Positions 11,205-23,662 of a stretch of DNA of 64,000 nt are shown here, piece by piece. The notes under the pieces are model-generated. The model searched no databases. It was not told the DNA's origin and was given only the letters and a program-made list of their open reading frames with translations. The translations under genes and the position numbers were made by a program. The stretch's first letter is position 1, and every line of letters starts with the position of its first letter. This DNA comes from Butyriboletus loyo (taxonomy: Eukaryota; Basidiomycota; Agaricomycetes; Boletales; Boletaceae). The DNA lies in assembly GCA_038093515.1 (NCBI GenBank), contig JBBPSI010000096.1, positions 1 to 64,000 of the forward strand, given 5' to 3'.

Positions 11205-11939
11205 ATGGCCGATAACTTCACCGTCCTCACGCAGTCCCACTTTGCCATTGCCGCAAAAAAACGCGCAAGGCATGCCCAGATAAAGGATATCGTATTCGAC
11301 GAGGAGGCTCGGAGGTTGGTCTTTTTCCTTTTCATCGTGCGCACGACCAACCCACGGCAGATCCTTCTTGACGGGATTCCACAAACGCAAGGTCGCACGA
11401 CGCGAGCAGGCGAAGAAAAAGGCACAGCTGAGAGAGAAGCAGGAAAGACTTGAGATGCGGCGAGAAGTACATCCCTTGTTTCACCCGCTAACACATCTCA
11501 TCGTGACGCAGCATCGTCGCGCTCTTGCGGAACGGGCCGCACGGAATGCCGCCGAAGTTGAAAGGGCATATGGGGCTCTTGCAGGTACGGATCGCAATTC
11601 TACTTGTACCGTCCTGATCGTGCATAAACAGACGGCGATAGGGACGAGTGGGGTGGGGTGGCGGGCGAACACGAGGCGATGGAGGAAGAGTATGAGGGAG
11701 AAGAACAACTGGCGACGGTGACGGTGGTGCAAGACTTTGATCTCTCTACGCTGATACATGGACCACCTGGACCACCACCGACACGGAGGCCAGAGGAAGT
11801 TAAGCGGACAACGAACACGACGAGCAAGGACAAGGAGGTCAAGTATGAAACCAAGGCTGCCCGACACGCTGGGGGACGGAGGCAATGGGTGGCACGACGG
11901 ACGGAAAAGGCGGAGCGGGCGAGGCGGAGACGGAAGTAG
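11205..11939 (+). CDS. NOL12: Nucleolar protein 12 / Rrp17-family ribosome biogenesis factor
   Basis: Rrp17/NOL12 proteins act in the nucleolus in 5'-end processing of pre-60S rRNA. Exon 1 reads MADNFTVLTQSHFAIAAKKR and ends IVFDEEARR. A 46 bp intron (11315-11360) joins this to SFLTGFHKRKVARREQAKK, giving the family core EEARR-FLTGFHKRK. A highly charged helix follows (KAQLREKQERLEMRRE), then after another intron RRALAERAARNAAEVERAYG. The end carries an acidic stretch EEEYEGEEQLATVTVVQDFD and the conserved basic finish VKYETKAARHAGGRRQW...RRRK. The stop is at 11937-11939. Length (roughly 190 residues) fits the family. It shares a 208 bp divergent promoter region with FAM72. Confidence 0.85.
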
Positions 11940-12023
11940 TCTACTAGCTTAGCTTGTGTGTACTCGGCGTTGGCCGGGACGACCGGCCGGAGTCTTTCCG
12001 GAGTGATTTCTTCCCACACGACG

Positions 12024-12950
12024 ATGAACTCGCTCTACACGCTCGGTACGAGACAGACGAACTCACTCACTGCCGACCTCGAACGTCTCAGAAATGGCGA
12101 CAATTCTGCATCCCTCCTAGGTCTGTATCCCTCCGAGCTCTCTCTCCTGCCAACTTCTCAAGCAACCTCCTCCGTTAGGACAGATATCCGCCTCCCTCGC
12201 CGCTATGCAGCGCACCATTGAGGATTATGACGCCATGATAAAGAGAGAAATCATAAAGGCAAAGCAGGAAAAGGGTCAAATGTACTTGTTCCATCTCCAC
12301 CCTTCTCCTCAGCTTACCACCCCCCAGGCGCGTACAAAAGTTTCGCACAGATTATACAGACCTAAAGAGCCAGTTTGAACGCATAAAGAACGAGGTACAC
12401 TTCTCCCTCGACCTTGTGTCCTTGCTATAGCATTTCCATTCCTACAGAGAGCCGCCTCACAGCGCAATGAACTCCTCCAGGGTGCACCATCGGGTATCCA
12501 CTCTCCGTCTGCGTCAGACGCGCGAAGACGCTTTGCACCGACTAGCCAGTTGACGTCCTCACAACACTCCGAGTCTCCTTTTCAGACACCAATATCGCTG
12601 CCAAACTCTACCCTACGCGAGCACCACGCACTTCGCGAACATTCCTTCATCCAAAGCACAGAAGCAAGGCTCGACGAATTTCTTGCCCAGGGACGTGAAG
12701 TCTTGGACAACCTTGTCGACCAGCGCAACGTGTTAAAGGGCACTCAGAGGCGTTTACTCGATGCCGCAAACACGTTGGGCCTCAGTCGTGATGTGATTGG
12801 GTGGATCGAACGACGCAGGTAAGGGTCTTGAGCTTGCCTTGATATATATTATTGACATGATCGCTCAGCACGCAAGACATGTATATCTTTCTGGGTGGCG
12901 CAGTGTTCACGTTTGTCTGCTTCTTTTTGATTTGGAGGTATCTAGGCTAG
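12024..12950 (+). CDS. BOS1: Golgi SNARE Bos1 / GOSR2 (membrin)
   Basis: Bos1 is the Qb-SNARE for ER-to-Golgi vesicle fusion. The protein starts MNSLYTLGTRQTNSLTADLE; I chose the ATG at 12024 because the conserved N-terminus begins there, and an upstream ATG at 11958 would add residues not typical of the family. Later exons give ISASLAAMQRTIEDYDAMIK, then KFRTDYTDLKSQFERIKNE, a Ser/Thr-rich linker, and the SNARE helix at about 12655-12830 (LDEFLAQGREVLDNLVDQRN, then VLKGTQRRLLDAANTLGLSR). After the last intron the tail anchor reads MYIFLGGAVFTFVCFFLIWR followed by YLG and a TAG. This is the expected layout: N-terminal helices, SNARE motif, C-terminal membrane anchor. Confidence 0.87.
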
Positions 12951-13128
12951 TCTGGACTGTACTTTTTCTCTACCTTTCGTGCAACGCGGTAACGACGTGG
13001 TCGACTTGAACTTTGTTGAGCCGAGATTAGTGAAGCATACCAAAAGAGGATACAACTCGGCCTGACCCGCTCTTGACCCGACTTGCATTGAACGAACTTG
13101 AGAAGTAGCGAACTTCTTGACAAGAACC

Positions 13129-16100
13129 ATGCCTGCGTACGACTATACGGAGGGCGCATCTGCCATCGACATCGACGATGTGGTCACACAACGCTCCCAG
13201 GCACGGCAAGACGCGCACCACGACGACCCCGACGACCCCCATGCCGCAATGTTCGATGGTCCAGGTCACATAGCGATACCTTCCAGCGCCTCGAGAATGT
13301 CTTATACCGAACAGGGTTTGGCAGTTAGACGAAGCTCTGAATGGTCAAGAAGTAGGAGGAAGAGCGAGGACGGTACAATGGCGGGCTCTCTTTCAGCGAG
13401 GGCACGGGGGAAACGCAGAATGAGTACGGAGAGTCAGATCTCACGGGTATCTGCGGTGAGTGGAACAGAAATCGGGGCAGAAGAGGAGGGCGAGTTATTG
13501 GCTGGTAGCATTGGGAGGCAATCTAGGCGTTCACTCTCGCCGACCATGAACAGGTCATCTGTATTCGAGAACATCGCTCAGTTGTTTGGCAGGGGTGGAG
13601 GGGAGCCCTCAGCACGTCGGGCATCTGTTTCACAATCTGTCTCGCCTTCCCGACGCTCAAGACGCAGCAGGCTTTCAGATGCAGGATCCGACCATGCCCT
13701 TGAGTCGGAGGACGAAGGCGAGGAACGCTGGGGCTATTCCTCTGGCGAGGAAGACGACAGCGCCGAGTTTAATGTCTCACGACCATCGAGCCCCGTTGCA
13801 AGCGATGTTGACTTTGGCTCAGAGCCTCCATCACCCAGTGCCCCTCCATCACACCTACCGTTATTTGCATCGGATCCAATTTTTGGAGACGAAGTTCGTA
13901 TAGAAATAGATGCCCCTTTAGAGTCTCTGGATCCACCGCCACCGGGTCCACCCAGCAGACAAACAATATATGTCACGGACGAGGACAGCACCCTGCGGTT
14001 CGTGGGCTACGAAGTCTTACCTTGGCGTCAACGGCTTTGGTGGACGTTGAGTGTGTTGACATTTGGCATGCTCTCGCTCCTTGGCCACTGGCTCCCTCGT
14101 TTATGGCTTCGATGGGTGGTTCATGAAAAGGCTTTCAAGGATCTCAAACACGGTTTTGTGGTCATCGAGGTATGTATGCATCCCACATCAAGCGTACTCG
14201 TGTGTCACCGTGTTCCAGTCTCCACACAGAGATATAACACTATTTCCCATCAAACAAATCGCATACCCTTACGAGCGGTCGACTGTCTTTCCTGGCACCT
14301 CACAAGAGTCGAATGGACGGTCTCGGAAACCCTCTGTGTCTTCGAGATCAAAACCAAATAGTGATAAAGGCGACAATAAAACTGAAATGCTGGAAGATCT
14401 TCTTATTGTCGACTACCGTTACTCACGGTTTGCATTAGATACTCGAACAGGATTGTTCGCAATGGTCAGGTAGGTTTGCGATTCAGTACATCACACACCC
14501 TTCTTATGTTACTCTAGGGACTGGAGAGACCCGACCTGGACAGGATCACAAGCTGTGCAGAATGGCTTATCGGAAGATACCAGGAAACAGCGTCTGACAC
14601 TGTTTGGCCTTAATCTCCTCGGCGTCGCTGGGAAATCGACGTTGGCACTTCTTGTAGATGAGGTATGTGTGAGTAAGCCATGCCGTGCGATAAACTAAGG
14701 TCGGAGAAGATTATCCATCCATTTTACGTCTTTCAAGTTGCAAGCATTATCTTATGGTCTCTCGACGACTACATTTATTACGCCTTCTGTATCGCACTAA
14801 TATCTACTTTGAGTGTGGTCACAACGCTCGTGGATACCAAAAAGGTGGACTTGGCCCCTCAGAGCTCCGCGCGGAGTACTGAATATCACGTAGACCATCA
14901 AACGGATGCGCAAAATGTCACGCTTTTCATGCGAAGTTGTCGTCTACGCCGACGGGAAGTGTAGGTCTCTCTCTCTCTCTCTTTCGACCCGCTATGATAA
15001 TGTCGAACTTGCCCAGGGACTGTGGTCGACTCTTCGGAGATTGTGCCAGGAGACATTGTCAACCTCTCTGAACTACGTGCTCCCCTTTTCCCAGCCGACA
15101 TGTTCCTTTTGTCAGGCGATGTCATTGTAAACGAGAGCATGCTCACGGGCGAAAGTGTGCCGGTCTCAAAGAATTCAGCAAAAGACGAGGATATTGCACG
15201 GTGGCGAGACCTCAAGGATATTCAGGGCGACCTTGCTAAGAGTTTTGTTTATGCTGGCACCCGAGTGGTCCGTATCCGTGGTGCGCTCGCTCTTGATGGA
15301 GGTATCGGAAGACCGGCCATTGGTCTTGTTGTTCGAACAGGTGATTTCTGTGTCTTCGTCTCAGCTCGAGTATGCTGACATCGTGGGACAGGATTCAACA
15401 CGACCAAAGGCGCCCTTGTTCGGTCGATGTTGTTTCCAAAGCCGATGGGATTCAAGTTTTATCGAGACTCGATCCGTTTCATCATTGTACTCGCTGGGAT
15501 GGCTGGTTTGGGCTTCTGCGCGAGTGCCGTGCAATTTGTCAGGCTTGAGGTAAAATGTTCTTGAGCAACCTTTTCCTTGTTCTGACTTGCGTACTATAGG
15601 TTAGATGGGACACGATCATCTTTCGTGCTTTGGACCTTATCACAATCGTCGTTCCTCCGGCTCTTCCGGCTACCTTGTCCATCGGTACCAGTTTTGCGAT
15701 TGGTCGTCTTCGCAAGTTGGGGATATTTTGCATCTCTCCCACTCGGGTCAATGTAGGCGGGCAGATCAATGTATGCTGCTTCGACAAGACTGGCACACTC
15801 ACCGAAGACGGACTCGACATCCTTGGGGTACGGTCGCTCGACCGCTCGGAGCACCAATTCGGCGAGCTCATCAACAACGTACACGATCTTCCTACCGCAC
15901 GAGACCGTGCCAGCTTTCTGCATGCCCTTGCAACCTGTCACTCGCTCAAAATGATCGAGAGAGATGTCATTGGGGACCCATTAGATGTGAAGATGTTCGA
16001 ATTTACAAAGTGGACGCTCGAAGAAGGACTCGTTGCTGGGACTGGAATCATCAAGGAACGTGGTGGGACTGAAAGACCAGCTGCGCTGGTACAGACAGTT

Positions 16101-18368
16101 GTGCGCCCACCTGGCAGTGCACAATTTCGACTTGAAGATGCGCTGAAAAGCAACGGAAGAGTGCGTGTTTTGATATGGTTATTGGCACTATCCTGACTGT
16201 TACTGTCACCAGCATGCGCATTTTCTGGAGTTGGGTGTCATCAGGACATTTGAATTTGTATCGGCCCTACGACGGATGAGTGTTGTTGTGAAAAGACTCA
16301 AAAGCAACAGCATGGAGATATATGTTAAGGGCGCACCTGAAGTCATGGTTGATATCTGCGAGAAGGACTCGCGTTCGTCCTATCCTTTACTCGAAGTACC
16401 TGGCTTTCTGACGTTTGAAATGTCAGTTCCGCAAGACTTTGACGATCTGTTGTCGTACTACACCCGGCGAGGATATCGCGTCATCGCCATTGCGGGTAAG
16501 AGTATAGAGAGTTTGTCGTGGCTAAAAGCTCAGAAAATGAAACGGTTGGTCGTCGTCCCCCATTATACGACAATCAGCGCTGATAATTATCATCAGCGAA
16601 CAAGCCGAGTCTAACCTACGATTTCTTGGGTTGATCATTTTCGAAAACAAATTGAAGCCAGGCACCACGCCTGCCATTCAGACTCTTAGAACTGCACATC
16701 TAGCATGTCGGATGATTACCGGTGATAATCCTCTCACCGCTGTCAGTGTGGCAAGAGAGTGTAATCTGATCAATCCAGCTGTCCACGTCTTTGCACCGGT
16801 ATTTATTCAAGGTATGCTGGACACTCGGGTTACTTTTCGTCTCAACATATTATATAGGGAATTCTACCATCCCATTCTCCAAGTTGGAATGGTCATGCAT
16901 GGATGATCACCCATGGAAGTTGGACGATTACAGCCTTCGGCCACTGGCGCCGCCAAACCATAGCGTAGCGGAGGACGCGATTGCGTATTCAGACTATACG
17001 CTTGTTGTGACGGGTGGCGTTTTCAGGTGGATGATCAACTATGCCCCACTCGAGACCCTTCAGCGTGTATATTGAACTGCATTCCTTTCTGCTTCGGGTT
17101 CTCACTGACTATTCATAGATGCTCGTGAAGACGCAAGTCTTTGCTCGAATGTCACCAGACGAGAAGAACGAGGTAGTGGAACGTCTGCAAGCGCTCGGCT
17201 ACACTGTTTTGATGTGTGGCGATGGTGCGAACGATTGCGCAGCACTCAAGGCTGCTGACGTCGGGATCTCGCTGTCTGAAGCAGAGGCATCCGTTGCAGC
17301 GCCTTTCACGAGTAATGTCCCGGATATCAGTTGTGTTGTCGATGTCATCAAGGAGGGCAGAGCTGCTTTAGCTAGCAGTTTCTCATGTTTCAAATATATG
17401 TGAGTGTTACCCTGAAAGTCGCAGGACACATCTGACTGCATTGCAGGGCATTATATTCCCTTATCCAGTTCACTACCATAACGTTGCTGTACTCGTTCGC
17501 GTCGTCGCTTGGAGACTTCCAGGTGAGTGATACCTCCATCAGAACGAATGTGTGATAAACTTGAAACAGTTCCTGTATATCGATTTATTCATCATCATCC
17601 CTGTCGCGGTGTCTAGTAAGCCCCTGCCCTGCGCTTCCGTCTCGATACTGATTTACCGTTTCAGTGGGCCGGACGCTTCCGTTCCCGAAAATCTATCCCA
17701 AGCGACCGACCGCTAGTCTTGTATCGAAGAAAGTCCTCTCCAGTTTGATTGGACAGGTCGTTATTACAAGTGGAGTGCAATTGTTCACATTTATCTGGGT
17801 TCGACGTCAAGAATGGTGAGTTGGGATGGAATAAACCATGTTCCCGAGCCGACTACGAATTTCAGGTATACACCACCAATAGGTAACCCCAATCGCGAGG
17901 ATCAACATCTGAACGCGACCAATTATGAAAACACCGTACTGTTCTTGGTGTCTAGTTTCCAGTATGTGCTAGTAGCTGCGGTATTCAGCATTGGTCCTCC
18001 GTACCGGAAGTCGATGTGGACGAATGGTGAGTAGATTCGATATTTATAGTGACCAGGCACTTTTAAGATGAATTTGCCGAGCAGGATGGTTGATGGTATC
18101 CATCATCGCCTTGTCGCTGTTCAACCTCCTCGTCCTGTTCCGCCCCCCGAAGGCGTTGGAGCTGATCCTTGAGTTGATGCCGATCCCTTTCTCGGCACGA
18201 GCAACGCTTGCGGTATTCGTACTAGTGAACATTATGGTGTCACTTGCCTTTGAGGAGTGGGTGGCACAGCTGATTGCAAAGTTGATTGGCGCATTGATGA
18301 AGTTGCAACGGGAGAAGAAGCGATATCGGGAAGGGAAGGCCTACAAGGCAGTGGAGGTGATCTTGTAG
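13129..18368 (+). CDS. YPK9: P5B-type ATPase (Ypk9 / ATP13A2 family, vacuolar/lysosomal transporter)
   Basis: P5B ATPases sit in the vacuole or lysosome membrane and export polyamines and/or cations. A long low-complexity Ser/Arg/acidic N-terminus (about 13129-13900) precedes the P5-specific region [20 protein letters not shown] and a re-entrant or membrane segment ([20 protein letters not shown]). Then come the actuator motif MLTGESVPV, the P5B signature PPALP near 15657, the phosphorylation motif DKTGTLT near 15783, the KGAPE nucleotide-site motif near 16330, ITGDNPLTA near 16717, and [20 protein letters not shown] near 17212-17270. The C-terminal exons hold several hydrophobic helices and end at TAG 18366-18368. 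PPALP rather than PPELP separates it from P5A (Spf1). About ten introns are needed. All hallmark residues are intact. The TTG upstream of the chosen ATG is not a start. Confidence 0.92.
14961..15016 (+). other. Intron of the P5B ATPase gene containing a (TC)8 microsatellite
   Basis: The donor is AAGT|gtaggt and the acceptor gcccag|GGACTG, which joins [19 protein letters not shown], the usual actuator-domain wording. The (TC)8 run lies at 14966-14982, immediately after the donor. Confidence 0.75.
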
Positions 18369-18436
18369 AATCTAGCGGCGATGTGATTGATTAGGGGGCT
18401 GAGTTGCGTCGCTATGCCGATGAGCATCGACATGGT

Positions 18437-18442
18437 TATATA
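18437..18442 (+). promoter_or_regulatory. TATA-like element upstream of the small membrane protein gene
   Basis: TATATA lies 92 nt before the start codon at 18529, a plausible distance for a TATA box with a short leader. The intervening sequence is rich in T and C. Function is inferred from position only. Confidence 0.4.
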
Positions 18443-18528
18443 TTCGTATTGTCCTCCTCGTCGCCCCAGAGGCACTTTGTTCTCCCCCCATTGTCAAGAG
18501 CTGGCTCTTCTTTCTTTTCGACATCGCA

Positions 18529-19234
18529 ATGTACTTCCCCATCGTCGCCGTTCTTTCTCTCTTCTGCGTTTCCTTGGGTCTTGTGACTGCTCTCCCTTCG
18601 CCTGATCTTGCCCTTCGTCAAGTTGCCTCGGTCACTGTACCTACAGCCCTTGCTTCGCCCACTTCCTTCACAACCACTAACACCCTTCAAACGTGAGTAT
18701 GCACACCACACACCGTGGCATGGCTGATGTCGATACCTCGCAGTGCTAATGGCACCATGACCGAGACCTGCGTCTTCACCTTCACCCCAGTTGGTCAACA
18801 AATCCAAGAGGTCCAGAATTGTACCGTCTCCATGGGAGGATCTCAAGTGACCACCACGCTCGTCGCCGTACGTGTCCGTTTCTTGGGCATTTTGCATTGC
18901 ATTGCATTGCCTTGCGATCCAACTCGCTCACACCCATGCACCGGTTTTCAGACATCGTCCACCGCTTCTCCGACGGCTGCTGCAGCCTTTGTCATGCCAG
19001 GCACGACCATCCAGGTGCTTCCTATCGGTCTTGGTGTCTATGGCGGGATCACTTTTATCGCTGTCCTTGTCGTCGCGTACGTGACGTGGGAACGTGTCCA
19101 GTATCGCAAGGTTTGTTCATGGACCGTCTAGTCTCCCCCTTTTTTGTTAACTCACTTCGGTCGTATAGGCCTTCCGCAAGCAAAGAATGGTCGAGACGAG
19201 CTCGTTTGGATATGGTGACAAAAGGATGAGTTGA
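18529..19234 (+). CDS. Small single-pass membrane protein with signal peptide, unrecognised
   Basis: I do not recognise this protein. Four exons give about 165 residues. An N-terminal signal peptide (MYFPIVAVLSLFCVSLGLVT, then ALPSP) is followed by a Thr/Ser/Val-rich extracellular stretch with two cysteines (ETCVFTF, QNCTVSM) and a likely N-glycosylation site (NCT). A membrane helix follows (LGVYGGITFIAVLVVAYVTW), then a short basic cytoplasmic tail ending KQRMVETSSFGYGDKRMS. Introns are well formed: 18693-18743 (gtgagt...cag), one starting gtacgt after VTTTLVA, and one starting gtttgt after QYRK. The layout is that of a type I cell-surface protein, such as a small sensor- or mucin-like protein, but that is only an inference. 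TGA at 19232-19234. Confidence 0.68.
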
Positions 19235-19424
19235 ATCACCACCCGATCGGTTTGTCCAAAACTCAAGCGTTCAGAGAGTTTTCTTACACGTTCGTTCTTG
19301 GGTGATTAATGTATGACAAGGACTGCATGCAGTCTATTAATTGTACTGGATGTATGAAATCATAATGCGCTCGATCATTGCCAGAAAGGACGCCTGTTCC
19401 GGAACCGAAATTGGTGTTCTTCGC

Positions 19425-20857
19425 CATGTCTGATGCGACCGAGTCTCGTGCAGGTCTCGTCGTGGTCGACAACTTCAGCGTCACTTTTCTCGTGGACGAC
19501 TGCATCGAATGGTGAGGCATTGTCTAGCACTCGGTTCGGACAAGCATGATCGATCATTGTCGTTTACAGGATGACCAAACTCCCCCCAGGCTTCACCCAT
19601 GAGATGCGCCAACATCTCGTCGATCAGGAGCCCACACAAGACCCACGAACGGGTGTCCCCATGCTCGATTTCGAGAACTTTTGCTGTGGTAAATACGATC
19701 TCGCAACGTCACCGGATCGTTGACGACGAATATCTCTTTCAGGCGCTCACGGGTTCTCCGCCTTGATCGTACGTTGCCTGGGGCACACACACTGATTAAC
19801 TTTTTTTTTTTCAACCTGGTCGACAGGAAACCCAAGTCCATGGGCAGAACAAACACCTCGTCCTCTTCGATACCGGACCTGACTCCAAGTCCATCGTCCG
19901 TAACGCCACCGCGATGCAAGCACGGGTGGACGACGTGGAGACCGTAATCCTTTCCCACTGGCATAGCGACCACTCGGGTGGGATGCTCGCCTTCCTCGGC
20001 ATGCGCAGCCCCACCGCACGTGAATGTATCATCGACTTGCATCCCGATCGTCCCGAAGCTCGCGGTATCGCCGTGCCACCCACGTTTGAGACCATCATTG
20101 GTCGCTTACCAGATGATCCGACGTTCGAACAAATCGAGAAGGCTAGAGGGACGGTGAGGACGTCCAAAGACGGACATACGGTCGCAGGGGGGACGATCTA
20201 CGTCAGTGGTGAAATCCCGAGAGTGACGCCGTACGAGGGCGGACTGCTCGGCGGCATGCGGTTCCTGAAAGCAGGTAGATGGACGTCCGAACCGGTATGT
20301 TTTCGTCTCGTTATCGGATCTCCCGTGTGAGATTGACGTTTATTGAACAACCGTTAGCATCTCATGGATGAGCGGTATGCTGCCGTCGACGTTGCTGGGA
20401 AGGGCCTGGTCATATTCAGCGCGTCTGTGCATTCCTTGTCTTATTCCGAGCGACAACTCGGATTGACACGCGGCCGTTTGATGACCTAGGTGTTCACACG
20501 CGGGCATCGTGAATGTGGTCAAGGACGCAGTACAAAAGCTTGTCAGGCCCGTCTATATGGTGAGCCGTGTCTTTTCTTCCTTGTCTCGCTCAGACATCAG
20601 CCTAGGTGATTGGCGGACTCCATCTCGCAGGTCCCGAGCTCGTCCCTCGTATCCCCCATACAGTCAATTTTCTGGCGAATGAACTGCGGCCGGCACCAGC
20701 TTATGTATTGCCAATGCATTGCTCCGGGTTTCAATCCAAGATCGCATTGGAACGCGAGTTCGGAGAAGGTTGTGTCCCGGCGGGTGTTGGCATGAAGGTT
20801 GACATTCGTGGGGATCGTGAGGCAGATGAAAGACTACTCCCTACTGCGTTCGCGTAG
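19425..20857 (+). CDS. Metallo-beta-lactamase-fold hydrolase
   Basis: MBL-fold enzymes use a two-metal site for hydrolysis or related reactions. The protein begins MSDATESRAGLVVVDNFSVT and is split by five or so short introns. The hallmark HWHSDHSGG (H-x-H-x-D-H) is near 19959-19985, preceded by NKHLVLFDTGPDSKSIV. Later come a YVSGEIPRVTPYE segment, a CSHAGIVNVVKDAVQKL segment near 20490-20550 and GGLHLAGPELVPR. LPMHCSGFQSKIAL follows with a further histidine. The CSHAGIVN and GGLHL wording resembles archaeal and bacterial proteins annotated as 7,8-dihydropterin-6-methyl-4-(ribofuranosyl)aminobenzene-phosphate synthase-like MBL proteins. A fungus does not make methanopterin, so the substrate is unknown. 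Metal ligands look intact, so it is probably an active hydrolase. Confidence 0.82.
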
Positions 20858-21029
20858 ACCCTGGCTCGCAATATGCTCGAGCACTCAAGTAGCAGTGGCG
20901 AAATGGCGACTGTACAACAGCGCCGTCATGTATGTAGTCAGATATAACATGACCAAATGCTATGCCAATATACACTGACATTTTCCTTCGCAAGGAATCA
21001 GAACACGAACCACCATCTCTCCCAAAGCA

Positions 21030-23416
21030 TCAAGCTTGTGTCGGCATTTGCACAAACTGCCCATCGAACATATCCCGAGCAAAACTTTCATCCACAATCC
21101 GGAGGAAACGAAGGAACTTGTCAATCGTGTTTGCTTTGGGAGGTAAGATATCGTTGATCATGTCGACGACACGAGAGTCTTCGTATCGCGAACCGTTTTT
21201 ACCGTAAAACCTGACGAGGCCCAACGTCTCCCGACATTCTTCACCCCACTTGGTGTCCAGTTTTAGCACACGCCAGACGTGTTGCTGCCATAGACCATCA
21301 GTCAAAGTTCGGAGAAAAAATGTGTGTTGTCATCCGCTTCGTCGACGACTCACCTTTTCGACGAAGGAATTCGGTGCACCATCCCAATGTGCTGGCGTCT
21401 TTCGTCCGATGAGCTCCCTGACTCTATCCTCCACAAAGGTGTATTGCTTCAGTACCTCAGAGACACGCTGAGGTCTTGCCTTTGATTGCATGTATTCTAT
21501 CCATCCAGGATGATTCTCGATGTGTGATCGGACATAGTTGGCGATCGCCTCGTCCTTTTCTTCTTGCGTATCTGCAAGTCGACCAGGTATGGGTGGTGTC
21601 AAGAGGCGTCGACTCGAGCCAGTGTATTGGTCATGTTGATGTCGAACGCTCGGCAACGTGGTCCGTTGGAAGTGGCCGTATGAGCCACTTTCCGAGATGG
21701 GCGACATCCCTCTCTCTGCCCTGGCGTAGTTGCTCTTCGATAATCGATCCATTTGATCCTCACGCGTCACCAGTGAATACGTGGGTCGGCGATGCGTTGT
21801 AGTGGGCGAGGACATGGCCTCGCGCTCGGAACCAGAATTGCAGGCAGGTCGCATATCCGGGTGCGCAACAGGAGGACGCGGCAGCTGACCTTGCAGCATG
21901 GGCTGATGCAAGACGTTAGATGCGTTCCAAAAGTGTTTTTCTAAACCCATCAGCGCGACGGTACTCACAGCTTCCACGAAGACACTCAATGTTCTCTCCT
22001 TTGAAACAGCAAGGTGGGCCGGTTGGACCTGAAGTTGGTCAAACTGATCGACACGCATGAAAAATTGCCGGAATTTTCCCCTCATAGTATACACTTTGGC
22101 CGGACCTGAACACAGAGGAATTAGTCATGGTTGCCAGACGGCATTGATAGAATGCCAACCATCTATACGGGATGGACCGCCTTGGAGGGCGTTGCAGATC
22201 TCGACTGCATCTGCCCAGAAGCCATCTTCTGGATCGTCGGCGACTCTCAATGGAACTCTGACCTCTGCCAACTGTGGATCGGGTACGCCACTTCTCATAT
22301 CTTCGATGAGTAACGTTACCATTCGCATCGGCCTCAGAGCATTCTGAGCAGGGCCCTGGGTAACGCCCGTAGCTGCAACAAGTGAGTCAAAGTCGGGTTA
22401 AAATCGATGGTACTTACATCCATTCACGCGCCCGACAGGTGTGTCACCCGACGCAACACCAGGTGGCGCGGAATAAGTTCTTTGAAGATCAGGAGCTTGT
22501 CCAGGTCTTTCCACAGACGGTCCTCCGGAATTGTCATTGGTTGGATATCGAGGGATGGCGGAAGTACTGGTTGGGGGTGGTTGTCCAGGAGATGGTCGAG
22601 CACTCGGCTGACTATGGGAATCGTTAACTGATGCAGGAACCTTTTTCTTTGATGATTTCCTGGCTCGCTTGGTACCCAGTGGCGGAGCAAGTGATGCCAC
22701 GCTGGTCGTTGCACCATTACCATTGGTGTTGCTTGAACCTGCAATAGACGCGTAATTCGCAGCGGGTATCATGTAACGCGAAAGTGCAGAGGAACGAGTG
22801 AGCCCACTCGAACTGGAAATTGGAGTGAGGCTTGAGCCAGGCGATGACGACAGGTTGGAGCCACTGATCTTGAATTTGCCGGTTTGGTCGGAAAATTCCT
22901 CGTCTTTCTTCTTCCTAGGTGCCCTCGGCTTCGTGAATTTCGGTTTCGGAGGTGAAGGAGGTGCCTGACCAGGGAGAAAATAGGGAACTACAGGCTGTGG
23001 GGGTACTGTGGCTTGATATGTGTTGACGTTGGCGTTGATAGACGGAGTCCACGAGAAACCAACAGCCTGGCGTACTAGCGGCGGATTCTCGTTTGTCGGA
23101 GTTTCGACGTCCTCGTTGTGCGGAACAGGGATGACAAGGTCGCCATCGTCTGAAGTAGGTGTGAATGAACGCTTTTGTCGTTTCTGAGAGAAAGCGAAGC
23201 ACGAGCAAATGTTTCAGGAACTCGAAAGCAACCATGCAGGGATGGAACGCAGGGGTAAGACTCACCGCGACGGGAGAAGACTCTCTACTGCTCCTGGTCT
23301 CGACAAGCAGACAGAGTGACTAGACGGGTGGTTTGGGACAGCTGAAACACTTACGACTCGGAGGGTGCGGCAAGTCTTCCTACCTCAAAGCCGGCGTTGC
23401 CGTCGTCTGCGTCCAT
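21030..23416 (-). CDS. Unrecognised basic, largely disordered nuclear-type protein
   Basis: I cannot name this protein. It starts MDADDGNAGFE at 23416. An exon ending RESSPVA is joined by a gtgagt...ctcag intron to KRQKRSFTPTSDDGDLVIPV. Next come KPKFTKPRAPRKKKDEEF, a basic AT-hook-like patch, and long Ser/Pro/Thr-rich stretches (TKRARKSSKKKVPASV). Near 22330-22130 a more conserved-looking globular part begins (MRMVTLLIEDMRSGVPDPQL) with EVRVPLRVADDPEDGFWADA. It continues through MRGKFRQFFMRVDQFDQLQV and ERTLSVFVEAV. The last exons contain HWDGAPNSFVEK and WRVLKLDTKWGEECRETLGL and end MPTQA. Basic patches and the lack of membrane or catalytic motifs suggest a chromatin or transcription role, which is inference. 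Confidence 0.68.
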
Positions 23417-23662
23417 TGCAGCTACAGCGCACAGCGTCCGAACTGGGGTGGAGGTCAGAGTTGAAGACGGAGCTATTTATTGCGGTGCAGTTGGTGTACA
23501 TTGCAACATTGCTTTGCTTGACTACTTGGTTGGTAACAAACATACCGACTAGTCTTACAAGGTACTATTGCATCCTAACTCGCTTACGGTATAACTAAAG
23601 TCAAAAAGAAAGCCCACAATCCTACAACATGCCTCAACCGTCTTTGGTCTTCGACACAGCCG

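Noticed and set aside
10842..11390. Minus-strand open frame across the FAM72-NOL12 gap
   Set aside because: It overlaps conserved coding exons of both genes and its translation is low-complexity Pro/Arg.
11958..12024. Upstream ATG at 11958 as the Bos1 start
   Set aside because: It would add 22 residues absent from the family; MNSLYTLG at 12024 matches the conserved N-terminus.
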